Source of the DNA: Bacillus sp. S3
GTDB taxonomy: Bacteria; Bacillota; Bacilli; Bacillales; Cytobacillaceae
DNA: 64,000 nucleotides
Assembly (NCBI RefSeq): GCF_005154805.1
Contig: NZ_CP039727.1
Location: 2,415,501 to 2,479,500, forward strand
Direction of reading: 5' to 3'
In this document: piece after piece, positions 53,762-63,216 of the stretch
How the letters are laid out: each line of letters begins with the position of its first letter
How positions within the stretch are numbered: position 1 is the stretch's first letter
Program-made: the position numbers and the translations under genes
The notes under the pieces: model-generated
What the model was told of the DNA's origin: nothing
What the model saw: the letters and a program-made list of their open reading frames with translations, nothing else
The model's database searches: none

Positions 53762-53817
53762 TGGAGTGTGCTATCATACTATTAGATAACATTTTCAAAA
53801 TGAAGGAGGTATGAAGA

Positions 53818-54993
53818 TTGGATAAACCATATTTAGTTGTAGAGTGGAATGATACGGAAACAGATGCACAAGGGTGGTTAGTTGTTCATAACTTCATAAA
53901 AGGTTATACAGGCGGCGGAACGAGAATGCATCCGTCCGTGACAAGGGAAGAGGTTATACGATTAGCCAAGGCAATGGCTTATAAGTATGTAGCTAATGAC
54001 AGCGGAACGACTGGGGGATGTAAGGCTGGTATTTCTTATGATTATAAAGCCCCGGATGCATATGCCGTATTAAGAAGATTTTTAATTGCCATGATGCCTT
54101 ATATTGATATTGGCGTATCTTTGGGAAGTGATTTAGGTACAAAATATGAAGATGTGCTCAAGATTTTTAACGAATTCGGCATTGATATCCCTTTGACGAA
54201 GTCAATGAAACACGATCCTGCTGTGCGTCATGGGATAAAGGAATTTGACAGGCTGATGAAGACAAGTATTGACGGATTACCTTTATATGATGCTGTCACA
54301 GGATATGGTGTTGCCTTTTCAGCAGATGAAGCGTGGAAATTTAAGAACGGTAAAGGCGGAGCAAGGGTTGTTATCCAAGGCTTCGGTTGTGTAGGTGCAA
54401 GCTGTGCATTAAAACTGTCTCAATTAGGCTATAAAATAGTCGGAATATCGGATGCAAACTTGTTAGTCACATGTGATGATGGTTTAGATGTTCAAAAGCT
54501 CATTAACCATAAAAATGGATATGGAGAAATGGATCAAGCCTATTTTGAATCGAACTATATTGTAAGGCCAAACTCGGACTGGCTTCATGTGGACTGCGAT
54601 ATCCTCATCCCATGTGCATTAGAGGACGTAATAAATAAGTCAAATGCTGATACTGTAAAAGCAGGTTTGATAGTTGAAGCTGCAAATATTCCAATCTCTT
54701 CCGATGGAGATCAAATCATCAAACAAAGAGGAATCGACATCGTCAATGATTTTGTTGCGAACCTAGGGGCCATAAGATTTTATGACGCCGTTATTTTTGG
54801 ACTGGTCAATCCGGATCCGCAGTCCGTCATAGACGATATTGAAAAGCTATGCAGAAAAAATACCTATCGATTATTTTCGGAAGCAAAGAAACAAAACAGG
54901 TATCAGCGAGACGTTGCCTATGAAATTTTTAAACCGGAAGTCAGCGATTTAGTAGAGTTTGCTGATCCTTCCGAAAAGGTTCAGCTCGGATAA
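53818..54993 (+). CDS. Glu/Leu/Phe/Val dehydrogenase family amino acid dehydrogenase
   Basis: This 391-residue NAD-linked dehydrogenase would convert an L-amino acid to its 2-oxo acid plus ammonia. The substrate domain has the catalytic Lys in GGCKAGIS; the Rossmann domain starts VVIQGFGCVGASCAL near 180. The form is divergent from both GDH and leucine dehydrogenase, so the amino acid is uncertain. The start is TTG, with AAGGAGGT seven bases upstream; a four-codon frame (MKIG) overlaps it. It is the first gene after a -24/-12 promoter and a cre box. Confidence 0.85.
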   Translation: MDKPYLVVEWNDTETDAQGWLVVHNFIKGYTGGGTRMHPSVTREEVIRLAKAMAYKYVANDSGTTGGCKAGISYDYKAPDAYAVLRRFLIAMMPYIDIGVSLGSDLGTKYEDVLKIFNEFGIDIPLTKSMKHDPAVRHGIKEFDRLMKTSIDGLPLYDAVTGYGVAFSADEAWKFKNGKGGARVVIQGFGCVGASCALKLSQLGYKIVGISDANLLVTCDDGLDVQKLINHKNGYGEMDQAYFESNYIVRPNSDWLHVDCDILIPCALEDVINKSNADTVKAGLIVEAANIPISSDGDQIIKQRGIDIVNDFVANLGAIRFYDAVIFGLVNPDPQSVIDDIEKLCRKNTYRLFSEAKKQNRYQRDVAYEIFKPEVSDLVEFADPSEKVQLG

Positions 54994-55064
54994 ACTGTCA
55001 GTATTACAGGCAATCATTCTAGTAAATAGACCATGGGGATAGAAAAAAAATTGGGAGGGATTAG

Positions 55065-56483
55065 ATGCAGCAAGAACTAGGTAATCAACCAAAAGAATTA
55101 AAACGTTCAATGAAAAGTAGACATTTATTTATGCTTTCCATAGGCGGAGTCATTGGAACTGGTCTTTTTCTAGGATCCGGATATGCGATTGGTGAGGCCG
55201 GACCTGCAGGATCGATTGTTGCCTATTTGGTCGGTGGATTACTTATGTACTTGGTCATGGTTTGCCTTGGAGAACTATCCGTCGTGATGCCGGTATCAGG
55301 CTCCTTTCAGGCCCATACAGAGAAATTTATCGGTCCTGCCTCCGGGTTTATGATTGGCTGGACCTACTGGTTGAGTTGGGCTATTTATGTAGGACTGGAG
55401 TTTATTGCGGCCGGTTTGCTAATGGCCAGATGGTTTCCAGATGTACCAATATGGGTATGGTGTGCAGTTTTCACCTTACTTTTGTTTGGTATTAACGCTT
55501 TGACGGCAAGAGGCTTTGCCGAGATGGAATATTGGTTCTCTGCGATAAAGGTACTTGCTGTCATTCTTTTTATCGTGATTGGTGGAGCTGCCGTGTTCGG
55601 ATTGATTCCGATCCAGGGGGAATCTCCCCCATTCCTTTCAAATTTTTTCGGTGATGGATTATTTCCAATGGGATTCATTGGTGTATTTATTTCGATGATG
55701 ACAGTCGTGTATTCATTTATGGGTTCGGAAATTATGGGTGTTGCAGCAGGTGAAACAGAGGATCCTGAAAAGAGTATCCCAAAGGCCATTCGTAGTATCA
55801 TTATCCGTATTTTACTTTTCTATGTACTTGCAACCTTTGTCTTATCAGCCATTGTTCCGTGGAAAGAAGCGGGGGTTCTCGAAAGCCCGTTTGTAACTGT
55901 GTTCGATATGATTGGAATTCCCTATGCAGCTGATATTATGAATTTCGTTATTTTAACAGCCATTCTTTCGGTGGGAAATACAGGTTTGTTTGCTTGTGCG
56001 AGAATCCTTTTTTCCCTTTCACAAAGTGGGCATGCCCCTCGTTCATTCGGAAAGGTAAATAAGCGCGGTGTACCTATGAACGCATTGATCGTGTCTCTCG
56101 CTTTTGCCTTGTTGTCCTTGCTGACTAGTGTCGTAGCAGAAGAAACATTATTTGTGGTGCTTCTTGCTATCAGTGGTGTTGGAGGATTGGTTACGTGGAT
56201 GGCGATAGCGCTTGCACAGTATAAATTTCGTAAACAGTATATTGCGAGTGGTGCAAAGTTGGAGGATTTGAAATATAAAGTTCCTTTCTTCCCTTTAGTT
56301 CCGATTGCGTGCTTCATCATGTGCATTGGAATCGTCGTGTTTACCGCTTTCGATCCAACACAGCGGACATCTTTGTACATAGGATTCGGCTTTGTTGTCG
56401 CATGCTATGTTTTTTACCATTTTAAATTTACTAGAAAAGCTACAATCGAAACAAATAGCCAACATGATAAAATAGGGCATTGA
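55065..56483 (+). CDS. APC family amino acid permease
   Basis: This 472-residue twelve-helix carrier has the amino acid transporter signature from KSRHLFMLSIGGVIGTGLFLG through GSGYAIGEAGPAGSIVAYLVGG, and the MGSEIMGVAAGETEDPEKSIPKA block of the AAT subfamily (AnsP, GabP, RocE group). It lies 71 bases after the amino acid dehydrogenase and probably brings in its substrate. GGGAGG precedes ATG. Confidence 0.9.
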   Translation: MQQELGNQPKELKRSMKSRHLFMLSIGGVIGTGLFLGSGYAIGEAGPAGSIVAYLVGGLLMYLVMVCLGELSVVMPVSGSFQAHTEKFIGPASGFMIGWTYWLSWAIYVGLEFIAAGLLMARWFPDVPIWVWCAVFTLLLFGINALTARGFAEMEYWFSAIKVLAVILFIVIGGAAVFGLIPIQGESPPFLSNFFGDGLFPMGFIGVFISMMTVVYSFMGSEIMGVAAGETEDPEKSIPKAIRSIIIRILLFYVLATFVLSAIVPWKEAGVLESPFVTVFDMIGIPYAADIMNFVILTAILSVGNTGLFACARILFSLSQSGHAPRSFGKVNKRGVPMNALIVSLAFALLSLLTSVVAEETLFVVLLAISGVGGLVTWMAIALAQYKFRKQYIASGAKLEDLKYKVPFFPLVPIACFIMCIGIVVFTAFDPTQRTSLYIGFGFVVACYVFYHFKFTRKATIETNSQHDKIGH

Positions 56484-56786
56484 ATTTTCGGAATCATCAA
56501 AAAGTTAAATGATTACTAACAAAGAACCTAAAGTTAATTGAAGCAACAATGTAGCACTGTGGACTGCTAAACTTGAAGGGAATTGCATGGACCGTAGGAT
56601 GTGACCATCACCAGCGGTCTTTTTTAATATATACAATGTATAGATATATTAAAAAGGACCGCCATAGGTCTCTGCCAATCTAATTAAGTTGCGATCGTGA
56701 ATAACTAGTGAAAAGGACCTGAGCCGTCCCCATGGCTTTCTGTTATAATTGGCAATATATCAAAATAACATCAAGGAGAGGCATAT
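56484..56786. other. Intergenic region with long inverted repeat, no gene seen
   Basis: Holds the hairpin at 56614-56662 and a GCCGTCCCCATGG word related to the ACCGTCC elements. No frame with a ribosome site was found before the MscS gene. Confidence 0.6.
56614..56662. repeat. Inverted repeat, 19-base arms
   Basis: GCGGTCTTTTTTAATATAT and ATATATTAAAAAGGACCGC pair at 18 of 19 positions around an 11-base loop. It could act as a bidirectional terminator for the permease gene, since each arm carries a T- or A-run, or be a small palindromic repeat. Confidence 0.7.
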
Positions 56787-58049
56787 ATGAATTACATAAG
56801 TGAACTGCTTAAAGAATTTGAAATAGATCCCACCATTGCTGGGTATCTTTCTACTATGATTATGATTCTTCTTATCTGGATGATCTGTGTTGCAGCGCAT
56901 TTTATCACAAGAAAAGTAGTCATCAGGGTGATCGCTCATATTGTGAAAAATAACAAATTCACGTGGGATAAAATACTCTTGGAACGAAGGGTATTCCATA
57001 AGTTATCTCATTTTGTTCCTGCCATCATAATCTATTTTTTTTCATCAACCTTTCCAAGCTATCAGAATTTGATAGAAAATAGTGCCATTGCCTATCTTAT
57101 CATTGTGGGTTTATTGGTGATGAGCAGCTTATTAAATGCGATTAATGATATTTATCAAACCTATGAAATATCGAAGATTAAGCCAATCAAAGGGTATATC
57201 CAGGTAATTAATATTATTGTCATAACATTTGGAGTAATAATGGTAATTGCGAACCTGATTGGTAAGAGTCCACTTGTTTTTCTAAGCGGGATTGGTGCGC
57301 TTTCCGCCGTACTGATGTTGGTTTTCAAAGATTCGTTATTAGGACTTGTTGCAGGGATTCAATTGGCTTCCAATGATATGGTTCGGGTGGGAGACTGGAT
57401 TGAAATGCCGAAATACGGGGCAAATGGAGATATCATTGATATTTCTTTAAATACCGTAAAGGTACAAAATTTTGACAAAACGATTACCATGATTCCAAGC
57501 TATGCGATGATATCCGATTCCTTTATAAATTGGCGAGGGATGCAAACCTCTGGAGGGCGCCGAATTAAGCGATCATTATTTATTGATACAACTAGTATTT
57601 CATTTTGTACCGAGGAGATGATGAAGAAATTTTATACAATCAATCTTCTTTCGGACTATATGAATAATCGGGAAAGTGAAATTGAAGAGTTCAATAGGAA
57701 GAACGATATTGATCGGAGCAATCCGGTGAATGGAAGGGCTCTGACCAATATCGGTGTATTTCGGGCGTATATCAGCAATTACATTCAACATCATCCTGGA
57801 ATCAATCAAGAAATGAGCTTAATGGTCAGACAATTAGAACCAACAGAACATGGGCTGCCACTCGAAATCTATGCATTTTCAAATGATATACGGTGGGCAG
57901 TATACGAATCGGTACAAGCTGATATCTTTGACCATCTTTTCGCTGTAGCACAAGAGTTTGGACTGCGCTTATTCCAGAACCCATCGGGTCATGATTTGAA
58001 AGCGATGGTGGATGAATCAAAGGGAGAAGTAATGAATCTTAGGGGGTAG
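56787..58049 (+). CDS. MscS family mechanosensitive channel (YbdG-like)
   Basis: This 420-residue protein has about five N-terminal membrane segments (18-190), the pore-lining helix with small residues (SGIGALSAVLMLVFKDSLLG) and the MscS beta domain (ASNDMVRVGDWIEMPKYGANGDI, then VQNFDKTITMIPSYAM), followed by a large C-terminal domain as in the YbdG/YnaI group. It should open under membrane tension after osmotic downshift. AAGGAGAGG precedes ATG; monocistronic. Confidence 0.88.
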   Translation: MNYISELLKEFEIDPTIAGYLSTMIMILLIWMICVAAHFITRKVVIRVIAHIVKNNKFTWDKILLERRVFHKLSHFVPAIIIYFFSSTFPSYQNLIENSAIAYLIIVGLLVMSSLLNAINDIYQTYEISKIKPIKGYIQVINIIVITFGVIMVIANLIGKSPLVFLSGIGALSAVLMLVFKDSLLGLVAGIQLASNDMVRVGDWIEMPKYGANGDIIDISLNTVKVQNFDKTITMIPSYAMISDSFINWRGMQTSGGRRIKRSLFIDTTSISFCTEEMMKKFYTINLLSDYMNNRESEIEEFNRKNDIDRSNPVNGRALTNIGVFRAYISNYIQHHPGINQEMSLMVRQLEPTEHGLPLEIYAFSNDIRWAVYESVQADIFDHLFAVAQEFGLRLFQNPSGHDLKAMVDESKGEVMNLRG

Positions 58050-58123
58050 ATTGGTTGATGTTTGTTCTCCCCTTCAATTTTGTATAAAATAAGAATAGGA
58101 AATAAAGTAGAAAAGGTGATAAT

Positions 58124-59491
58124 ATGGGAAATTTATCAGAAGCCATATCAAATAATCATCATGAGAATATTGAGGAGTTAAAAGAACTGCTCCGGATTCC
58201 GAGCGTCAGTTCCTTATCTGAGCATAAAGAGGACATTCAAAAAGCAGCTTCCTGGATTGCTGATAAATTAAAAAATATAGGAATGGAACATGTGGAAATC
58301 GTACAAACAAAAGGACATCCTATTATCTATGCGGACTGGCTTCATCGGGAAAACGCCCCAACCGTCTTAGTGTATGGCCATTATGATGTACAGCCCGTGG
58401 ACCCTGTTCATTTATGGGAAACTCCTCCGTTTGAACCGACAATCCGTGATGAAAAGATTTTTGCCAGAGGAGCAACAGACGACAAAGGGCAGACGTTCTT
58501 ACATATCAAAGCAATGGAAACATTATTGAAAGTAGAAGGCAAATTGCCGGTTAATGTAAAATTTTGCATCGAAGGGGAAGAAGAAATCGGTAGTCCCCAT
58601 CTTTCATCCTTTTTATCCGAAAATAAAGAGAAATTATCCTGTGATGTGGTTGTGATTTCCGATTCTGATATGTGGGACAGAGGAGTGCCAGCGATCACCT
58701 ATTCATTAAGAGGTCTTTGTGCACTAGAGTTTTCCCTAAAAACCGCAAATTCTGATTTGCACTCAGGCATGTTTGGAGGGGGAGTCCAGAATGCCAATCA
58801 TTTATTGGTACAGCTGCTTGCAACCCTTCATGATGCAAACGGAAAAGTAAATGTGGAGCATTTTTATGATGATGTCACAGAACTGACTGAATATGAAAAG
58901 GAACAAATTAAAGCATTGGGTTTCAATGAAGAAAAGCTGAAACAATCGTTAGGGTTGACGGAATTAACTGGAGGGGAAAATGATTTTCCTTATCCTGAGA
59001 AAATTAGTTCCCGGCCAACATTAGAAATAAACGGCCTATGGGGCGGATTTCAAGGAGAAGGAACAAAAACGGTTATCCCGAACGAGGCACATGCCAAAAT
59101 CACTTGCCGTCTCGTTCACAATCAAAACCCGGAAAAGATTCAGCAATTGATTAAGAAGCATCTGGAAGAACACGCACCCAAAGGTTGCACAATAAAGGTG
59201 ACTCTTGGCGACACGGGGAATCCGTTTTTAACTCCCATCGACAGTCCGATGATCCAAAAAGCGGCCGATGCGTATCAAAACGTATATGGGAAAGCACCTG
59301 TTTACAAACGAGAAGGCGGTTCCATTCCGATTGTATCGGATTTTAGCCATTCCCTACATGCACCTGTTGTTTTAATGGGATTCGGTTTACCAGATGAAAA
59401 TCTTCATGCACCGAATGAACATTTTAACTTAGAAAACTTTGATAAAGGCATTTTAACCATTTGTTCCTTTTTAGAACTTCTTACTAAGTAA
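58124..59491 (+). CDS. M20 family dipeptidase (CNDP-like)
   Basis: This 455-residue metallopeptidase has the di-zinc motifs VYGHYDVQPVDP, ARGATDDKGQ and EGEEEIGSPH, a dimerisation domain (SDLHSGMFGG onward) and the final His in NLHAPNEHF. This pattern fits the beta-Ala-His/Xaa dipeptidase group without a signal peptide, so it is cytosolic. AAAGGTG precedes ATG. It stands alone, followed by a palindromic terminator. Confidence 0.88.
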   Translation: MGNLSEAISNNHHENIEELKELLRIPSVSSLSEHKEDIQKAASWIADKLKNIGMEHVEIVQTKGHPIIYADWLHRENAPTVLVYGHYDVQPVDPVHLWETPPFEPTIRDEKIFARGATDDKGQTFLHIKAMETLLKVEGKLPVNVKFCIEGEEEIGSPHLSSFLSENKEKLSCDVVVISDSDMWDRGVPAITYSLRGLCALEFSLKTANSDLHSGMFGGGVQNANHLLVQLLATLHDANGKVNVEHFYDDVTELTEYEKEQIKALGFNEEKLKQSLGLTELTGGENDFPYPEKISSRPTLEINGLWGGFQGEGTKTVIPNEAHAKITCRLVHNQNPEKIQQLIKKHLEEHAPKGCTIKVTLGDTGNPFLTPIDSPMIQKAADAYQNVYGKAPVYKREGGSIPIVSDFSHSLHAPVVLMGFGLPDENLHAPNEHFNLENFDKGILTICSFLELLTK

Positions 59492-59520
59492 AAAGGGGCG
59501 CTATCACTACCTGAATTTTA

Positions 59521-59575
59521 GGGTCAGATCCCCGATGTGCTAACGCTTTAGCGCACCGGGGGTCTGACCCTTTTT
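59521..59575 (+). repeat. GC-rich palindromic element acting as terminator
   Basis: GGGTCAGATCCCCGATGTGCT and AGCGCACCGGGGGTCTGACCC pair at about 18 of 21 positions around AACGCTTT, then TTTTT. It shares words with the terminator at 24893-24942. Confidence 0.82.
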
Positions 59576-59581
59576 AAAGGG

Positions 59582-59695
59582 GATTCATTTGTTCCACAGG
59601 AAGTAACGAAAGAAGCTCTTGCTAAGGATGCGCCTAAATTTGAAGGAAATTCGGAAAAATATTTGATCCGTTCTGAGAAGAGCCGCTTCTTTTAA
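59582..59695 (+). pseudogene. Possible gene remnant
   Basis: An open stretch reading DSFVPQEVTKEALAKDAP and then KFEGNSEKYLIRSEKSRFF up to a TAA has protein-like composition but no start codon or ribosome site. It may be the 3' scrap of a lost gene; no family recognised. A hairpin (CTGACCAG/CTGGTCAG at 59745-59769, then T) follows, and the rest of the gap to 59886 shows nothing else. Confidence 0.3.
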
Positions 59696-59886
59696 AACCT
59701 GCGGCGGAGGTTGTAGCAAAAAAGCGAGAATAAGGGTAAAAAGGCTGACCAGTCATAATGTCTGGTCAGTTTTAATGTGTGCCCTGCATGGGTGATGAAG
59801 AGCACCAATTCCTCATCATCATCCTTAACTTTCTATGCCTGTTAAGAACTGCTCCGGATTAATAAATTATAATAATTTTTATCATT

Positions 59887-60624
59887 TTATCTCTTAAGTC
59901 CTCGGTGGAAAGGGCATTTAGATAATGAAGTATCGTCATCTCGAAGAAAATATTGTTTCCACTCAAAATTATCCTCTGAGCCATAGCTGTTTAAATCAGG
60001 GTGGATCGGGGCGGAGTCATAGTTTGCCAGCCTTTTGCGAACCTGAGCTTTTATATTTTGGGCAAATTTCTGTGATTTGTTAAACTCCTGAAGAACCCAA
60101 CGTGGTGTAATGGCGAGCAGCATCACCTCAAAATGCCTGCTTCTTCGATTCACATGCGCTGGGGTGGCACAATACATAAAATACTTTTCACCATGATAGC
60201 AAAATTCCCAAATCGGATCATGTGGGTCAGTAGGGATATCCTGTGGCCAATCAAAACAGTCTATAGCACATAGCCCAGAAAGATGACGCCAAAATAATTG
60301 TTCGTAATCTTCAGCTTTATAAGCTTCTTTCATATCCTCAGGCGTTTCATAAAAAACAATCAGAGATGTATAATGGCCAAAATCCCTTGAAACTTCCGTA
60401 AAATTGCTAACTAACTCTGCGAGTTCGTGAATGGTGGAAACTTCCCTCGGATCTCCAATAAAACCGTAGCACAACTGATTTAGAGAGAACCCTATCGTGG
60501 CTGGGATACAGGGAAATGGTATTTCTTTATCACTTAATTTAATGGAGAATTTCTCTAAGGCATTTTTTTCCCACTCTTTTAGTTGACTTATAAGCGAAGG
60601 ATCATTCATGTATAGTCCTTTCAT
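59887..60624 (-). CDS. YqcI/YcgG family protein
   Basis: This 245-residue protein fits the YqcI/YcgG family: IPFPCIPATIGFSLNQLCYGF near the N-terminus, the EQLFWRHLSGLCAIDCFDWP middle, RSRHFEVMLLAITPRWVL and the C-terminal KCPFHRGLKR. The family is common in Firmicutes and has no established function; its conserved Cys and His residues suggest metal or haem binding (inference). ATG 60624 follows TTGGAGG. Confidence 0.85.
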   Translation of the reverse strand: MKGLYMNDPSLISQLKEWEKNALEKFSIKLSDKEIPFPCIPATIGFSLNQLCYGFIGDPREVSTIHELAELVSNFTEVSRDFGHYTSLIVFYETPEDMKEAYKAEDYEQLFWRHLSGLCAIDCFDWPQDIPTDPHDPIWEFCYHGEKYFMYCATPAHVNRRSRHFEVMLLAITPRWVLQEFNKSQKFAQNIKAQVRKRLANYDSAPIHPDLNSYGSEDNFEWKQYFLRDDDTSLSKCPFHRGLKR

Positions 60625-60999
60625 TATTGGCACCTCCAATAGTTAGTGCATTATATTCGAATGACCTGAGGGACGGTTCCTCCGGTATTTTTTCGACATG
60701 CGAATGCCCCCATCCACACGGAAATCATTTGGGGTAATTGAATCCAGGAGAAAAGGACTAGTATTGTGCGAATTTTCAATCATAAATACATCTAAATCCC
60801 CTCAAAGAACCCATGCGATTTGAATAGACTACGAATTTTCCGAAATCCGTAACTAAATATCGCCTTATATCCTTCGTTTTTTGCTAATAAAACCCCAATG
60901 GTTGAATTTTCCTAATATTACTATAATAGTAGGTGTAAATTGCATTAATAGAAAGGGAGGTACTTATATATTACAAATTTAATAGAAAGCAGGGAGATT
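60625..60999. other. Intergenic region, possible promoter of the subtilase gene
   Basis: A GGGACGGTTCC word (about 60671) of the dispersed GGACGGTT family lies near the left end. A TATAAT at 60922-60927 could be a -10 box for the subtilase; no good -35 is at 17 bases. GGGAGGTAC at 60957 is an extra ribosome-site-like word. No gene seen. Confidence 0.45.
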
Positions 61000-63216
61000 A
61001 TGAAAAGGAAAACATTTAGGAAACAGGCTGCAGCCATTACTCTATCAGCCGGTTTACTCCTATCGTCGGCAAACTTCATCCACACACCAAAAGTATCTGC
61101 AACAGGCTTTAAAGCTGAGAACATTCTTTCTTCTCTTACACCGGAGCAAAGAACAGCCTTAAAGCAACTGGAATTAACTGATCGCATCGGTCTTCAAGGA
61201 ATCAGCAAAGAGGAATTGAACAGCGATAAAGAGATAGAAGTAATCGTTCAGTTCCGCTCGAAGCCCGGAAAAATTGCCGTTCTGGATGCTGAAGTAAAGG
61301 GGAAGAAGCTTTCACCAAAACAAGCCAGTGAACGGGTAACAAAGGATCATGAAAAATTTAAAGAAGATATCAAAAAGATGCTTCCGGCCAGCAATTTGAA
61401 AAATAAAAAAGGTAATCATCAAATCACTGCTGAATATGAAACGGTTTATAATGGGGTCGCAATGAAACTGCCGGCCAATCAAGTGGAAAGTCTCTTGAAA
61501 TCCGACGTGGTAAAAGCAGTATACAAAAATGAAACCTTTAAGGTGGACCCGATTCCATTAGGTGATAAAAACGGAGGCACCCCTGGGACTTCGGTAGAAA
61601 GTTTATCATATTTAAAGGTGGACAAGCTTCATCAGGAAGGACTGACGGGCAAAGGCATCAAAGTGGGGGTAATCGATACAGGAATTGATTACAACCATCC
61701 GGATTTGAAGCCGGTTTATAAAGGCGGTTACGACTTCGTTGATGACGATAATGACCCGATGGAAGCCACCTATAACAACTGGCAAGAAAGTGGAGGACCA
61801 GAATTCATTGGGGATTCAACTTATTATACTTCACACGGAACCCATGTCGCCGGAACAATAGCCGGGCAGGGAACGAATAAAGAGATTTCCGTTGAAGGTG
61901 TGGCGCCGGGTGTCGATTTATATGGATACCGTGTTCTCGGACCTTATGGCAGTGGCGGTTCTGATGATGTCATTGCCGGGATTGAAAAAGCGGTTGAAGA
62001 TGGCATGGATGTCATCAATCTTTCGCTTGGGTCAATGATAAATGACCCATATTTTCCGACTAGCACTGCTGTCAATTTTGCCGTCTTAAGCGGGGTTACT
62101 GCGGTTGTCGCTGCAGGGAATGCTGGTCCCGGAGAATATACGGTAGGTTCCCCTGGTACAGCCGCACTTGCCTTAACGGTTGGAGCGAGCGATGTACCCA
62201 TGACGGCTACTACCTTCAAAGGAAACATGGGGACAGAAACGGCCTTTGAACTCGTTAGTATGGCCCGCAACTATACCGATCAATTAAAAGATCTGGATGG
62301 AAAATCCTATCAGGTTGTCGATGTCGGGTTAGGAAACAGTTCTGACTATCTTGGTAAAGATGTGCAAGGAAAGATCGCCCTTGTTGCTCGCGGCGAATTT
62401 GCTTTGGCGGAGAAAGTGACCAATGCAAAAAAGGAAGGTGCTGCAGCGGTTCTCCTTTATAACAATGTAGATGGAAAAATTGATGCGAATCTTGGTGAAT
62501 CAACCTCATATATACCAACCTTTTCGGTAACGAAGGCCGAAGGAGAAAAGGTAAAGGCACAGCTAAATGCCGGGCAAACAACTGTTACTTTTTCAGGCTA
62601 TGAGGAAATTCAATCAGAAGGCAACCGTCTTGCAGACTTTAGTTCGAGGGGGCCGGTAAGACAAACTTACGGGATGAAACCGGAAGTAATCGCACCGGGC
62701 GTGAGCGTCCTCTCAACTGTTCCATTCTATATGGCTGACCCGAAAAATCCAGAGAACTATCAATTTGCCTACTCCCGTTATTCTGGAACGTCCATGGCAA
62801 CGCCATTTACAGCAGGTGTTGCCGCGATCATGCTGCAGGCAAATTCAAAATTAAAACCGGAAGATATTAAAACGGTATTGATGAATACATCCGATCCACT
62901 TAATGGGGACTACAGTGTTTTTGAAGTTGGAGCAGGGAGAATTAATCCATATAAGGCCGTGCACAACGGTGCAAGTTTCCAAATTATCGACAAAACACAC
63001 ATTTCGGGTGCGGAGGATGTAGCGGAAGTGAAGGCATTAACCGGTGGGCTAAGCTTTGACCACGAACTGACCGATGAAAACCTGCACATTACCAAATCTA
63101 TTAAAATAACAAACTATGAAAAAACGAAGAAATCATTCTCTGTGGCTATTACCGAAGGAAAAGGTTCCAACAAGTTAAAGGAAAATGGCATGGCGATTAT
63201 CATGTCCAATAAGTAA
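61000..63216 (+). CDS. Secreted subtilisin-like serine protease (Vpr-like), N-terminal part of a frameshifted gene
   Basis: The 738 residues encode a signal peptide (MKRKTFRKQAAAITLSAGLL, cleavage near VSATG), an inhibitor I9-type propeptide (EVIVQFRSKPGKIAVLD), and an S8 catalytic domain with Asp in GVIDTGIDYNHPD, His in SHGTHVAGTIAG and Ser in GTSMATPFTAGVA. A PA domain is inserted (VQGKIALVARGEFALAEKV). This is the Vpr/C5a-peptidase-like layout. The frame stops at 63216 within a C-terminal domain, but the protein continues in the next frame, so the gene carries a one-base deletion or the assembly has an error. The catalytic part is intact. Confidence 0.87.
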   Translation: MKRKTFRKQAAAITLSAGLLLSSANFIHTPKVSATGFKAENILSSLTPEQRTALKQLELTDRIGLQGISKEELNSDKEIEVIVQFRSKPGKIAVLDAEVKGKKLSPKQASERVTKDHEKFKEDIKKMLPASNLKNKKGNHQITAEYETVYNGVAMKLPANQVESLLKSDVVKAVYKNETFKVDPIPLGDKNGGTPGTSVESLSYLKVDKLHQEGLTGKGIKVGVIDTGIDYNHPDLKPVYKGGYDFVDDDNDPMEATYNNWQESGGPEFIGDSTYYTSHGTHVAGTIAGQGTNKEISVEGVAPGVDLYGYRVLGPYGSGGSDDVIAGIEKAVEDGMDVINLSLGSMINDPYFPTSTAVNFAVLSGVTAVVAAGNAGPGEYTVGSPGTAALALTVGASDVPMTATTFKGNMGTETAFELVSMARNYTDQLKDLDGKSYQVVDVGLGNSSDYLGKDVQGKIALVARGEFALAEKVTNAKKEGAAAVLLYNNVDGKIDANLGESTSYIPTFSVTKAEGEKVKAQLNAGQTTVTFSGYEEIQSEGNRLADFSSRGPVRQTYGMKPEVIAPGVSVLSTVPFYMADPKNPENYQFAYSRYSGTSMATPFTAGVAAIMLQANSKLKPEDIKTVLMNTSDPLNGDYSVFEVGAGRINPYKAVHNGASFQIIDKTHISGAEDVAEVKALTGGLSFDHELTDENLHITKSIKITNYEKTKKSFSVAITEGKGSNKLKENGMAIIMSNK

